Shown here piece after piece: positions 22,842-35,077 of a DNA stretch of 64,000 nucleotides. The notes beneath the pieces are model-generated. The model ran no database searches and was not told the DNA's origin. It saw only the letters and a program-made list of their open reading frames with translations. The stretch lies in the NCBI RefSeq assembly GCF_030253575.1, contig NC_080569.1:454001-518000 (forward strand), in the 5' to 3' direction. The stretch comes from Rhododendron vialii. Taxonomy: Eukaryota > Streptophyta > Magnoliopsida > Ericales > Ericaceae. Every line of letters starts with the position of its first letter. Positions within the stretch are counted from its first letter, which is position 1. A program made the translations under genes and the position numbers.

Positions 22842-24836
22842 CGTAACAATGTGTTTAAGTAAGGAAGCAAGATGATATCAGGAAGGATAGCACAACCTTA
22901 AGACAAATATTGACCTATAATTTTTCCAAAGTGTAAAAGAGCGAGGGTCTTTTGAGGAGGAGAAAATGAAATTACCAAGGCAACTTATTGCAATGATAAT
23001 GCAATATGATTTCAATGTGCCCAGATTATGTTGACTTACCCTCCTAAACAAGAAAAGATAAATCTATTTTATTCTCAGTATCAAATAAAATTAAAAATGC
23101 AGTCAAGGGTCAAATATGCATATTAATATTCCAAATCCACTTGTAATTGACCCATAATTATCTCAGATGCACTATAAAGTTTAGGAAATCAAGATTTCTT
23201 CCATGGCCTTTATATTTTGTACCAAGTTAATCAATGCATAATGATTGACTCCTTCTTATGGATGCACCACTGATTCATAAAAATCCTAATGCAGTCTTCA
23301 ACAACAGGATCAAATAAAAAACCAGTGACATTCTCCCAAACCAGAGCAGCTAGGGCAAAAAAAGCTGCAGGGTAGAAGAAAAAGTACAGCAGTTTCCAGG
23401 CAACCTCCTGGTCCGCCTCCTATTTTATGAGAGCATGTACACCAATCTCCCTAAATTTTGAGCCAAAATACCTACTCAAGGTCACTTTTGTACTTTAGCT
23501 AGTTACTTTTTGGACACACACTGCATCAGTCTCTCCATTTTAACTCTACTCCATTAAAATACTCTTTTTTATACAAACATACTAATAATTTACAAAAATG
23601 ATGTCATACTCAAACCGATCACAATAAGATGATTTAAACTGCTCATATCAAGGGTGTTGTTGAGAATATACTTCATAAAAAAAAATCATCTTGATCGGAC
23701 ATTGATAGGGATCAAACAATGTCATTTTTTTAAACAATTTTTTTTAGATACCTATAGATGTTCCGTGAAGATAATTTTTATAAATAACTTATTAACAAAC
23801 CCTATAAAATGACCAGTTCGGATCATTCAATTAAGTGATTGGCGTTTGCTTATAAATTATTTACAGTGAAAATGCCATTTGAAAGTAGTAAATTTGAAAA
23901 AATGTTTTCTTCCAAGTGTACAGTGCCTCGGTTGATTCCCCGAGTCACTGTAGCATATTTAGGATATCCACCAAGTAGAGAGGGCAGTAGAGAGGCTCCT
24001 AAAGCTCCTTTGTTCAATTTTTCCTGGCTATTTTACCTAAGCATGAAGTTTAAAGCTTGGTGTTCATGCTCCAAATCCAACAGTTGCAAGAAAATGTGGG
24101 GTACGGTGGAGGACTCAAATTCAAGCAACTTATGACACACTATTATTCTCTGCATTTGGAGATAACATTTTACTAATTCCACCTAAGGGAAACGAACGAA
24201 CACCAGAAACACAGGAGGATAACATTATCAACCCTTCCCCGAACACCATTATTGCAATAGTTATCCAATCTGATTTCAATGCACCCAGATTACAAAGATT
24301 TACCCACCTAAACAAGAGAAATCTTTTTTATTCTCAGTATCAAGTCAAATTAAATATGCAGTCAAGGTCAAATAAGCACTAATAATAAAAATATAATTGC
24401 AATTGACTCATAATTATCTGAGATGCACTATGAACTTTAGGAAATAGAATAGAAAATCAAGATTTCTTCCATTGCTTTTAGATTTTTGTAGTGAGTTAAT
24501 TAATGCATGCTAATAAAACTTTTGTACCTATTCTTATGGGATGTAACAACTTTTTAAAGTTTCTGATTATGGTCTTCGAGGACCAAATGAAAATCCAGCA
24601 ACAGTTCCTAAACCAGAGCAGACTAGGGCAAATAAACAAGCTGCAGCCTGGAAGAAAAAGCACAGCGATCTACAGACAATCTCCTATTTTATAAGTCCAG
24701 CGGTTGCTAAAAAATGATTGGGTGGAGAAATCAATTGCAAGCAACTCTTGTCAAACTATTAATATGCATTCGGAGATAACATTTTACGAATTCCACCTAA
24801 AGTATGAATGACACAAGAAACACAGGAGGAGGATAA
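22842..24836. other. Unit A, downstream half of the array spacer
   Basis: Non-coding. It is repeated in unit C at about 35,095-37,080 and in part in unit B (29,820-30,467). It includes a MITE-like insert at about 23,429-24,070. Confidence 0.6.
23429..24070. mobile_element. MITE-like element, unit A copy
   Basis: Begins gagcatgtacaccaatctcc and ends ttggtgttcatgctcc, forming inverted ends of about 15 bp that are perfect in the unit C copy (35,686-36,255). Because both units hold it at the same place, the insertion predates the duplication. In unit B it is cut off after about 40 bp at the 30,465 junction. Confidence 0.6.
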
Positions 24837-24841
24837 CATTA

Positions 24842-26015
24842 TGTGGGATGTAAGAGTGGGAAGAGTACCTGAGGTCGCCCTCCAAGTATATGGCGGTTGC
24901 TACAATGGTGCTCGAGACCACCGGAGGTGGAGGAGGAGAGAGCTCAGGGCGGACTTAGAGAGAGAGGGGGATGGCAGTGGAGAGAGAGGTCTTAACCAGA
25001 GAGTAGATAGGTGTATTGAATGCTTTAGAGTCAACTCTCCTTATATATGAGCCTTGGAAGAGGAGAGAGCCAGGTGTGAGGCTCCTCCCCATTGGTGAGC
25101 AAAGTGGAGGTTGACATGCTTTCCTCTTTTAGTTCCTAAGTCAGGCCTTGGAGCTTGCATCAAGGAACCAACAGAGGCTATTTCGGTGATATATGGAGAC
25201 CCGTATCATCTGCCAAGTTAGGCGGTAGGTATGATACAGGCTTTGAGGTGCCAGGCGGTAGGTATGATGCTTCTTCCGAGATATTAGATGGCGGTCAATG
25301 CCTCCTCTCTCTCTAGGACCGGTCAAGTTAGAGCTTGCCGGAGGCAAGCTCGTCCTCTTTGACAAACCCCTTGCTCTAACCAAACCACGTTCCTCCTTAG
25401 GTCCCAAGCGAGATACCTAGGCCCTGCTCCCGCCCTAGGACGGTGTGTAGAGTCGCCTTTGAGTACATGTAGAGGGCTCGCGGAGCCTTAAGAGTGTTAA
25501 GTAGGAGGTGAGGTCCCGGGGGTGATCTCATTCCTCCATGGGTCGAGGGGTTCTGGAGTCCGAAGGTAGAGTTGTGGAGAAAGCCTTGCTTCGGCGGAAG
25601 CAAGGTTCGTGGAGGAAGCCTTATTTTGGTGGAGGCAAGGCTTGTGAAGGAAGCCTTGCTTTGGCAAAGGTAAAGTCCTTGGAGGAGGCATTGCTCCTCC
25701 GAAGATAAAGTTCATGGAGGAAGCCTCACTTTAGCAGAGGCAAGGTTTGTGGAGGAAGCCTCACTTTGGCGGAGGCAAGGTTTGTGGAGGAAGCCTCACT
25801 TTGGCGGAGGCAAGGTTTGTGGAGGAAGCCTTGTTCCGCCGGAGGTAAGTATCATGGAGTAAGCATTGCTGGCCCTGGAAGTACGGATCGTGGAGGAAGC
25901 CTTGCTCCTCCAGGAGGTGAGTACCATAGAGGGAGCCTTGCTCCTCCTGGAAAGGATCGCTGAAGGGGCTCCTGGAGAAGGCGTATCTGGATGTGGGATA
26001 TATCATATACCCACA
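24842..26015. mobile_element. Solo LTR (1,174 bp) with 5-bp target duplication
   Basis: Begins TGTGGGATG and ends CATATACCCACA, so it has TG...CA ends. It is flanked on both sides by 'catta' (24,837-24,841 and 26,016-26,020). The unit C paralogue has the uninterrupted sequence 'ataacattatcagccc', confirming the empty site. No internal retroelement domain is present, so this is a fossil left by recombination between two LTRs. A TATA-like 'ccttatatatgag' lies near 25,038, and a minisatellite fills 25,577-25,960. Superfamily not determined. Confidence 0.85.
25577..25960 (+). repeat. Minisatellite inside the solo LTR
   Basis: About ten variants of a unit of roughly 35-38 bp built on 'gtggaggaagcctcactttg' and 'cggaggcaaggttt'. 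Its open frames (Leu/Pro-rich or Glu/Ala-rich) are repeat artefacts. Confidence 0.8.
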
Positions 26016-26020
26016 CATTA

Positions 26021-26515
26021 CCAGCCCTTCACCAGACACTTTTTCTCAAACACCATTGCATGTTTCCTCTTTTGTCTTTCCATTCCCTCAAACAGAAAAA
26101 AAGATCTGTTAACACACACCAACATTGCTTCCCTTAGTATCTCAACCCCCAAGAGTTTTGGTCTCTCCACCGCACGAATTTCTGTGAACTATCCTAATGC
26201 CATAACCACAGAGGAAATTCAGGAAAAAGACCATGGAACACTTCTCACCCCTACAATAATGCTCTAAGACTCTAAGTTGGTTCTCATATTATATAACCTT
26301 AGAAGACACGCTACAATATTAGGAGGATAATATACAGCAATAAGAACAGTTTGAAGCGTAATTGCTCATTAAAAACCCATTTTAGAACTGGGAATTGAAA
26401 TAAACAAAACAAACATAAAAAAAGGGGGGGGCATTCAAGAGCTATGGGAACAACCCCAAAAAAACTAATAGCAGTAAACAAACATCATGGCAGTAGAAAC
26501 AGGAAGGGTAACAAA
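26021..26515. other. Unit A tail segment, non-coding
   Basis: From 'cagcccttcacc' to 'acaaagca', this segment recurs at 37,080-37,534 at the end of unit C. No gene. Its 3' end is the duplication breakpoint. Confidence 0.65.
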
Positions 26516-27041
26516 GCATTAAGAGTTGATGCAAGCTACTCGGCCTTCTAAAAATGCCGATTCCAAGGGTATGGAGACACTCTTTTCACTAGAAGAGGGT
26601 ACCAATTTTATAGGGAGTGTGAAATCTACTGGCACTGTAGATTTCATTTTTGGAGATTCAACTGTAGTACTCCAAAGCTGTTTCATCTACCCACTCCAGC
26701 CTCTTGGGCATAAGAAGAATACAATATCCGCTACCAAGAGAGAGCTCCCAGTCCCATTTGAACAAACTGGTATAATCGTTCATAACTGTACAATAAGAGC
26801 TGCTTTCTTGATGATCTGATCAACCCCAAGGGTTGGCTGAAGTGGGGAAGACCCCCACAGTGTCGATAAAGTGGACTATGCAGAGTTTAAAATCAAGGGC
26901 CAGGAGCCAATACAGCATGTAGGGTGAAATGGTCAAGAATGATCAATAGCTCCAGTGAAGCAACCAAGTATACTGTCAAAAATTTTATCAAGGGGGACAA
27001 ATGGATTCCTGCAGAAATTCCATATTTTCCGGGCTTAATAT
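26516..27041 (+). pseudogene. Pectinesterase, copy B (5'-truncated, broken)
   Basis: Corresponds only to the later part of exon 2 of copy A, beginning at the codons for LRVDASYSAF. It has an early in-frame stop, a one-base shift just before GTVDFIFG, and an internal deletion of about 75 bp that removes the LGRPW region. The reading fuses IRAA directly to FLDDLINPKG. It cannot encode an enzyme. The 5' truncation coincides exactly with the tandem-duplication junction, so this copy was born incomplete. Confidence 0.85.
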
Positions 27042-29276
27042 AAATTGGTGTAGTATCTTTTCAATGAATAATACAGCAACTGGATGCAGGGAATTACACT
27101 TTCCTAGTATTTCATTATACACAGTTCCAACGAGTAAAATAAATGGGGTTTTATACTTTAATATATATATATATATTGAAAAGGGGTTTATACTTGAATA
27201 CAGTACTTGGAAAAACAATCAACTTATGGGTGAACTTATGGAATGATGATGGATATTTACAGAGGTACAAATATAAGACTGAGAATTATAATTGCAAAAT
27301 TTTCAAGAACAAAATACTTGGAAAACCAAACCACCTGTGAATAGAAAAATCAAATGGTGAGAGGTGAGGCCAAGATTTCATCCGGGTGGAAGTAACAATC
27401 CACTAGAAAGTTCCACACAACCCATAGTAAGTGACTGAAAGAAAAAGAAAAAAACTACTGCATATAACTACATCAAGAGAGGGAATACTCTATGCTAACA
27501 TGAAATCATACGTACAATACTTTGATAGTTCTTTTCTAATAGCACATCTATAGTTCATGGAAAAACTATGTTTGGTTATGCCCTACAAATGCTCTCGAGT
27601 CTTAAGCAGACCCAGTTATCCAGCAAGCATTGTGAAAAGAAGCCCAAGGCAGAATATCTCCTAAACCAGAGCAGACTCCGCAAAACCCAAAAAAAAAATG
27701 CAGCTAAGAAAAAAAGGTTCAGCAGTCTCCAGCCAACCCCCTGCCTCTTTTATAAGTCCTGGCTTAAACAAAATAGATGGGGTGGATGACTCAAATGCAA
27801 GTCAAACGAAAAAGATGTGGCAGATGACTCAAATACAAGTGACTATCAACAAACTTTTAATCTATGCCTGCGGAGAGAACATTTGAGACACTTCACAAAA
27901 CATATTCCGAAGATAACAGGAGGTTGAGAAGTTCCAAAGCAAGAGGAGGGTTTCACAAAGAAAATTAGTAGAATTTAACAACCTGCACCACCCAACTAAT
28001 ATATCGACTCAAGCGCAATGCACGAGCTCATAATTGCATTGCTTTATGCTATATCGTATGTACAATGCTTTATGTTAGAAACTGCTTCTCCTCGTATGAT
28101 CTGTTGACCATAGAAACCTAGATCATATAGAGAGTGCCATTTTCCATTGGAATGCGCCTTTGTCTTGGCTAGAATCCCATCTTTGAATGAGCAACTCACA
28201 ATTGTTTTCCTTTTGTTTTGAGAGGTCACAACCTTTTCTCTTCAAACTATTTGTCAAAAGTTACAATGTCATTGCTCCTTAAATATTGGGTGTCTAAGGA
28301 GCGGATGAAAAATGAACTTGGTTGAAAGCTTATATTTCAAGTTTAGGAACAGAGATATGTCTTGGCATCCTGTTGAGAATGGGACGTAAAGGGAAAGAAA
28401 AGTTAGGTTGTTACCGTTGTTTCTACTGCCACATCACCCTGTTGTATCGCAAACTACACACAGCCATAAAGATCATTTTTTCTATCTAAGATGTGCATCT
28501 CTTTCTCTAAACAGGCCTGGGAATTCCCTTCATCAACCAAACATTTTTTAAATTACACTTCTTTCTCCCTAAAAGTGTGAAGCACTGTTTTTGGGGACAG
28601 ATTAAAAACATTCAACTTATGCCTTAAAAACAATACACCACACTAAACCTTCTTTTGCCACCCTAAACTGTAAGCGTGACAGATATGAAATGATGAGAGG
28701 GGAATAAATAGAAGCACAACTTTAAGGTTTAATGGACAGCCTCTAGCATTTTAAAGGGAGGCTGTCGTACAGCATGGAAGCACCAATATGAAACATGACA
28801 TTAGAACCACCTGATGTACATATAGGTATAGATAGATGGTGCTAAGGAGATGTGTGACTTAGTGCATGCTAAGCAAAATATAACAAATGACTATTATGGA
28901 GAAATCTACATGCAATTTTTACTTTTGCCAAGGAAAAATGCGACTTGGTGCAATTTAAGCAAAATATAAAAATTGACATTATAATACGTGTAAGTTGTAA
29001 TGAGCAGGTGAGATAGGGAGTTGTCTCATATTTTGCTAAATTTCTAGTTGCTTCTGCATTCAAATTGATAGAAATGGCTAGAGAGTTGTCAGCCAATTCC
29101 CAAGCAATATGAAATCATGAGCCTTTTGTCAAGACATAAGAGTCCACACAATCATATGGGGCTATCATGGGGTTCAGAGTTATGTGGGAAGATCAATGGG
29201 TAATAGAAAAATGGTAGATGCTTCATTTATTTATCGAATGTTGTAAAGGAGGAAGGAAATTGGATAACAGAGTCTC
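27042..29276. other. Unit B spacer of the array
   Basis: Non-coding paralogue of 20,045-22,298 with many small substitutions and indels. Nothing extra recognised in it. Confidence 0.65.
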
Positions 29277-29803
29277 TCAACCAAGAGAGTCAACAATATC
29301 AAGAACTAGTTCCACTAAATCTCCCAAAACATCATTTTCCACTGTTAATGGCGATTTTCTCTTGTCTGGTCCGTCGGTAAATGTATCCTCACAATCTTGA
29401 GTCTTAGCAACAAGGTCAGCAGCTACTCCTTTAACTACAAATATATCTGAGCCCACATTCTTATTGGCCGTAAAAATTTCATCAAGAGCACTTGCATACT
29501 CCGAGGCACAGTTTTCGAGACCTTCTATTAGAACAACATCATTTGTCTTTTTGAGTAGCACATTTACTTGGTTGAGAGTAGCAGTTGCTTTAACCGCTGT
29601 AGCATAAAACATGATTCGAACAAGGCCTTTAACATCTGCAGCTGGGCTACTAGGGTTTGATCTTAGAGTTGAAATGCAAAGATCAGGAAATTCAGTTTTA
29701 CTGCAAGTATCGCAATTAAGTCAGCCTGTGAATGGTAGCTTAGAGTGATGAGAAGGGAAAAGAAAAAAAGTGACCTTCCTATCAAGGCAACGGGTATCTC
29801 CAT
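29277..29803 (-). pseudogene. PMEI family protein, copy B (one frameshift)
   Basis: Paralogue of the intact PMEI at 22,299-22,826. The signal peptide MEIPVALIGRSLFFFSLLIT and the C-terminal three-quarters (ENCASEYASALDEI, TQDCEDTFTDGPDK) are well kept. A one-base deletion after ADLI shifts the frame across the segment carrying the first two cysteines. In the other frame that segment still reads CSKTEFPDLCIST. Everything else is open, so inactivation looks recent. Confidence 0.85.
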
Positions 29804-30467
29804 TCCTTTACAAGGCAACGTAACAATGTGTTTAAGCAGGGAAGCAAGATGATAGCAGGAAGGATAGCACAACCTTAAGATGAATATTGACCTATCAGAT
29901 TATCCAAAATGTAAAAGAGTGAGGGTCTTATGAGGAGGAGAAAATTAAATTACCAAGGCAACTTATTGCAATGATAATGCGCAATATGATTTCAATGCGC
30001 CCAGATTACATTGACATACCCTCCTAAACAAGGAAAGATAAATCTATTTTATTCCCAGTATCAAATAAAATTAAAAATGCAGTCAAGGGTCAAATAATCA
30101 TATTAATATTCCAAATCCACTTGTAATTGACCCATAATTATCTCAGATGCACTATAAAGTTCAGGAAATCAAAATTTCTTCCATGGCCTTTATATTTTGT
30201 ACCAAGTTAATCAATGCATGATGGTTGACTCTTTCTTACATGTTCTTATGGGATGCACCGCTAATTTATAAAAATCTTAATGCAGTCTTCAACAACAGGA
30301 TATAAAAATAAAAAAAAACAGTGATTCTCCCAAACCAGAGCAGCTTAGAGCAAAAAAAGCTGCGGCCTAGACAAAAAAGTACAGCGGTCTCCAGGAAACA
30401 TCCTGGTCCTCATCCTATTTTATAAGAGCATGTACACCAATCTCTCTAAATTTTGAGCCAAAATACC
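29804..30467. other. Unit B tail, truncated at a recombination junction
   Basis: Parallels 22,842-23,470 of unit A and then stops abruptly at 30,465-30,467, where sequence homologous to 20,681 of unit A begins. Non-coding. Confidence 0.65.
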
Positions 30468-30790
30468 AAAAAACTGCAGCGAGGAAAAAAAAAAGTTCAG
30501 CAGTTTCCAGCCAACCCCCTCCCTCTTTTACAACTCCAGGGTTAAACGAAATAGATGGGGTGGATGACTCAAGTGCAAGTCGAACGAAAAAGATGCGGCC
30601 GATGACTCAAATACAAGTGACTATCAACAAAACATTAATCTATGCATTCAGAGAGAACATTTCAGTTATGTCACAAAGTATTCTGAAGATAACAGGTGGT
30701 TAATTAAGAAGTTCCAAAGTAAGAGGAGGGTGATGGTTTTTAAAAAAAAAAAAACTAGAATTTAACAACCTGTACCACCCAAATAATATA

Positions 30791-31704
30791 GGGAGATTTA
30801 GTGATACGTCTACTATAAACATTTCATAAGTCCACAAGTCCACCTAATAGTTTTGTAAAGCCACAAGTCCACACAACCTAAACCCTAGGGAACCCTATGA
30901 AAGTGCCTAAAACCCTAAACCCTATGAAAGTGCCTAAAACCCTAAACCCTATGAACTATGATGCACCGACACGGACACGGATACGGACATGGACACCGAA
31001 ACCGACACCGGGACACGGGAATTCTAAAAAAATGGGGACACGGACACGGCGGGGGACACGCCACGTGTATATTTATTTATTTATTTATATATAAATAATT
31101 AATTAATTATAGTTTAGCACCCAGAAATTTTAAAAATAATAATAATTTGGCCCCAAATTTTTTTAAAAAAAATTACAGTTTGACCCCCAATTTTTTCAAA
31201 AATTACAGTTTGGCCCCCAAATTTTTTTAAAAAATTGCAGTTTGGCCCCTGCCGTGTCCCCAGCAGTGTCCCCGCCGTGTCCCCAGCGGTGTCCCGCTCA
31301 AAATTTAATATTAAAATATGGGACACGCCACGTGGCGTGTCCCGGACGTATCTCCGCGGTGTCCCGCGGTGTCCCCGTGTCCCCGTGTCCTGACACTGCG
31401 ATTCTTCAACCTTTAGAGGTGTCGGTGCTTCATAGCCTATGAAAGTGCCTAAACCACTAAAACCCTATAATAGGAAAGTGCACCCTAAAACCCTATAAAA
31501 GTGCCTAAATCCTAAGGTACCCTATGCTAGGGCAATCTACCCTACCCTAGGGTACCCTATCCTATAATAAAAAAGTGCATCCTAAAATCTTATGAAAGTG
31601 CCTAAATCCTAGGGTACCCTAAAATGGACTTGAGACCTTACAAAATTAATAGGTGGACTTGTGGGCTTATGAAATTCACATAATGGACCTAAGACTAATT
31701 TTCT
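30791..31704. mobile_element. MULE-like non-autonomous TIR element, interrupted
   Basis: Terminal inverted repeats of about 70 bp: the left has cataagtccacaagtccacc and the right, reversed, cataagcccacaagtccacc. It is flanked by a 10-bp direct repeat aaataatata (30,781-30,790 and 31,705-31,714), in the 9-11 bp range of Mutator-like elements. The interior is made of short repeats such as 'aaaccctatgaaagtgccta', which superficially resemble telomere repeats. A hAT-like element sits inside at 30,956-31,435. No transposase. Confidence 0.7.
30956..31435. mobile_element. hAT-like non-autonomous element, nested
   Basis: Ends ctatgatgcaccgacac and, reversed, ctatgaagcaccgacac, flanked by a perfect 8-bp duplication cctatgaa (30,948-30,955 and 31,436-31,443), diagnostic of hAT. 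The 480-bp interior holds GACACGG-rich tandem tracts near both ends and four units of 'cagtttggcccccaaatttt' type. No transposase. It is younger than the MULE-like host element. Confidence 0.75.
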
Positions 31705-31752
31705 AAATAATATATCGACTCTAGCGCAATGCACGAGCTCATACTTACATGC

Positions 31753-33310
31753 CCACATGGTCAGCACGTGGTTTTGATCTTCCCAAGTTTCCTTGGAAAA
31801 ACCATGGTAAAATTTTCTTCCCAAGATTAAGAATTTGGATGTATTCACTGTGAATTCTCAAGGGTTGTCAATTACAGAAGAAAGAAATTAGATTGAAGGT
31901 TTTGAAGGTACTTTTTTTCTCCTACCAACCCTACTTTTATTAGATTAAAGGCTGCATAATCAAAACAAACATCATGAGAATTCCAGGACGCGCAAAAATG
32001 CCCAAATATTTTGGTTGAGGTTACAAATGCAAGCAAAAGACAACAAAGAAGGGCAGTAAAAAAATCTTGGAAAATAGGAAAGTTGAACAAAGTACACAAG
32101 ATTGTCAAAGAAAGCATAGAAAGAGAGACAGCAATAAATTAAAAACAGACTAAGATACATAGGTGAATTGGGCGCAAAAAAACTATAAACAAACAACCAA
32201 GGATGTACGCCATTCAGACCCAAAATCTGAAGGCGGATAGAAAAGCGACTGGTAAAGAACTGTGTTGGTCAAAGGCATGATATTGTGAAGGATTTCTTCC
32301 CCGCTAACTAAATCCAATTTATCTATATTCTCAGATACACTAATTTACAGGTGCACAGGATGGAAACAACCTCAAAATATAGAGGAAATCATCTAGAAAC
32401 AAGAATTTTTTTTAAATTTAATTGCCCATTAAACCTATTTGGTATAAGTGAAGCAAAATGACCTGAACAAACATAAATACGGGTTCACGAACAAAAGTTT
32501 ATTCCAAGAAGCCTAAATTAGTAAATTATAGCAACTGCAGAGCAAAGAAGGAAAAGCATTTAAAAATAACAAACCAACTGTGGTTAAACCAAACTGAATA
32601 TAACATGACTTATTCTAGATGTATAAAGCACCTAGTGTCATACACTTGACGCTCGCATGAGTGTATCCAATTCGTGTCTGACATGCTTAATATTACATGG
32701 ACCTACCCAGCACATTGTCTAACTAAAAGTTGTCACTAAATGTAGGTCTCCGCATGAACTGTCCAAAGGCACGTTGCATAAACCAAACGCTAGACTTGGG
32801 TTCGAGCCCCATATGGGGCGGTTGGGGTGAGTATTTATGTGGCTACAGATAATTAGTGAAACAATAAAGATCTCTTCATCTTGGAATCTATGCAAATTAA
32901 GTCCAGAAGCACCTCAACAAGGGTTTTGAAGTCTTATACACAGCACCAAATTTTCAACCGTAATCCTACAGACATCAAAAGCTTATATAGATTATAGAAT
33001 TTCTGATAGGAAAAACAATACCTACAATCCTTACATCTTCTTTAGCTCAGTATATGAATGTTTGTACGTCCAATTACAAGAAGGAACCAACTCGCTTGGC
33101 TGATCAAACTGTCTTTATATGCAGCCAATGATACTTCCAAAAGGTAAGTGAGAGGTTGTTTTCGGCATTTGAGTGCAACAATGGATCAAGAGAAGCATGC
33201 CTGGAGAATAGGAAGCATGAGAAGGGCATGGTCAAAACCCAAAGGGAATCATGAATATGACACTGACACTCATACCGAAACTAACATCAGTGCCTGAGTT
33301 CTTGTGACAT
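31753..33310. other. About 1.55-kb insertion of unknown type in unit C
   Basis: Unit A is continuous across this point (near 21,037), so these bases were inserted in unit C or lost from A and B. No protein, long terminal repeat or clear TIR was found. A B-box-like 'gggttcgagcccc' near 32,800 hints at a SINE fragment. Ends approximate. Confidence 0.45.
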
Positions 33311-34549
33311 AGTATAGCGTATGTACAATGCTTTATGTTAGTAACTACTTCTCATCGTATGATATGTTGACTATAGAAACCTAGATCATATAGAGATTGT
33401 CATTTTTCATTCAAATACGCCTTTGTCTTGGCTAGATTCACATCTTTCATTGAGCTACTCAAAATTGTTTTCCTTTTGTTTTGAGAGGTTACAGCCTTTT
33501 CTCTACAAAATATTTGTTAATAGTTATTATGTCATTGCTCCTTAGATATTGGGTATCTGAGGAGTGGATGAAAAATGGACTTGGTTGAAAGCTTATATTT
33601 CAAATTTAGTTAACAGAAATATGTCTTAGCATCCTGTTGAGAATGGGACGTAAAGGGAAAGGAAAGGTAGGTTGTTTCTAATTGCCATATGGCCGGTATC
33701 ACACTGTTGTATTTCAAATTACACACGGCCACAAAGACCATTTTTTATGTATAAGATGTGCATCTCTTTCTCTAAACAGGTCTGGGAATTCCCTTCATCA
33801 ACAAGACATTTTTTAAATTACACTTCTTTCTCCTTAAAAGTGTGAATCACTGTTTTTCGGGACAGATGAAAGACATTCAACTAATACCTTAAAAACAAGC
33901 ACGCCATTATATGGATTTCAATTGCAGGAATAGGTAATCAAGTGCTAATTGCAATTCCGTTGTACCTTCTTTTGCCACCATAAAACATAAGCGTAGAGGA
34001 TATGATGAGAGGGGAATAAATAGAAGCGTAATTTTAAACTTAAATGGATAGCCTCTAGTATTTTAAAGAGAGGCTGTCCCACAGCATGGAAGCACCAATA
34101 CGAATCGTGACATTAGAACCACCCGATGTACATATAGGTATACATGGACAGTGCTAACGAGAAGTGCGACTAAGTGACAAATGACATTAGTGGAGAAATT
34201 TACATGCCATTTTTACTTTTGCCAAGGAGAAATGCGACTTGGTGCATGTTAAGCAAAATATAAAAATGGACACTAAAATACGTGTAAGTTGTAATGAGCG
34301 GGTGAGATAGGGATTTGTCTCATATTTGGGTAAATTTCTAGCTTCTTCTGCATTCAAATACTTGATAGAAATGGCTAGAGAGTCGTCAGCCAATTCCCAC
34401 GCAGTATGAAATCATGAGCCTTTTGTCAAGGCTATGATGGGGTTCAAGAGTTATGAGGGAAGAACAATGGGTAATAGAAAAATGGTAGATGCTTCATTTA
34501 ATTATCGAATGTTGTAAAGGAAGAAGGAAATTGGATAGCAGAGAGAGTC
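33311..34549. other. Unit C spacer of the array
   Basis: Non-coding paralogue of 21,045-22,298 in unit A. No further features. Confidence 0.6.
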
Positions 34550-35077
34550 TCAACCAAGAGTATTAATAATCTCAATAAATGTTGCCGCTAAATCTCTCAA
34601 AACTTCATTTTCCACTGTTAATGGCGATTTTCTCTTGTATGGTTCATCAGTAAATGTTCCCTCACAATCTTGAGCCTCAGCAATAAGGTCCGCGGCTACT
34701 CCTTTAGCTGCAAATATATCAGAGCCCACATTCTTATTGGCCGTAAAAATGTCATTAAGAGCACTTGCATACTCCGAGGCACAGTTTTCAAGACATTCTA
34801 TTAGAACAAAATCATTTGTCTTTTTGAGTAGCACATTTACTTGGTTAAGGGTAGCAGTTGCTTTAACCCCTATAGCATAAAACATGATTCGAGCAAGCCC
34901 TTTAACATATGCAGCTACGCTACTAGGGTTTGATCTTAGAGTTGAAATGCAAAGATCTGGATATAGAGTTTTCTAGCAAGTGTCGCCAATTAAATCAGCC
35001 TGCAAATGGCAGCTTAGAGTGAAGAGGAGAGAAAGAAAAAGAAGTGACATTCTTGTCAAGGTGACAGAGACGTCCAT
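34550..35077 (-). pseudogene. PMEI family protein, copy C (one nonsense codon)
   Basis: Full-length paralogue of the intact PMEI. It begins MDVSVTLTRMSLLFLSLLFT and keeps GDTC, DLC, ENCASEYASALNDI and AQDCEGTF, hence all four cysteines. A single TAG replaces the Lys codon right after the first cysteine (GDTC*KTLYPDLC). With one change as the only lesion, a recent loss or a sequencing error are both possible. A downstream in-frame Met would not restore a secreted protein. Confidence 0.8.

Noticed and set aside
25577-25960. A CRISPR-like or coding repeat array.
   Set aside because: Units are directly adjacent without unique spacers and lie inside an LTR of a plant genome; it is a minisatellite.
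26526-26819. A functional second pectinesterase.
   Set aside because: It is truncated at a duplication junction, frameshifted, and lacks the LGRPW region.
30868-30955. Interstitial telomere repeats (CCCTAAA motifs).
   Set aside because: The motif is embedded in a 20-bp unit with 'ctatgaaagtgcct' and lies inside a TIR element, so it is not true telomeric DNA.
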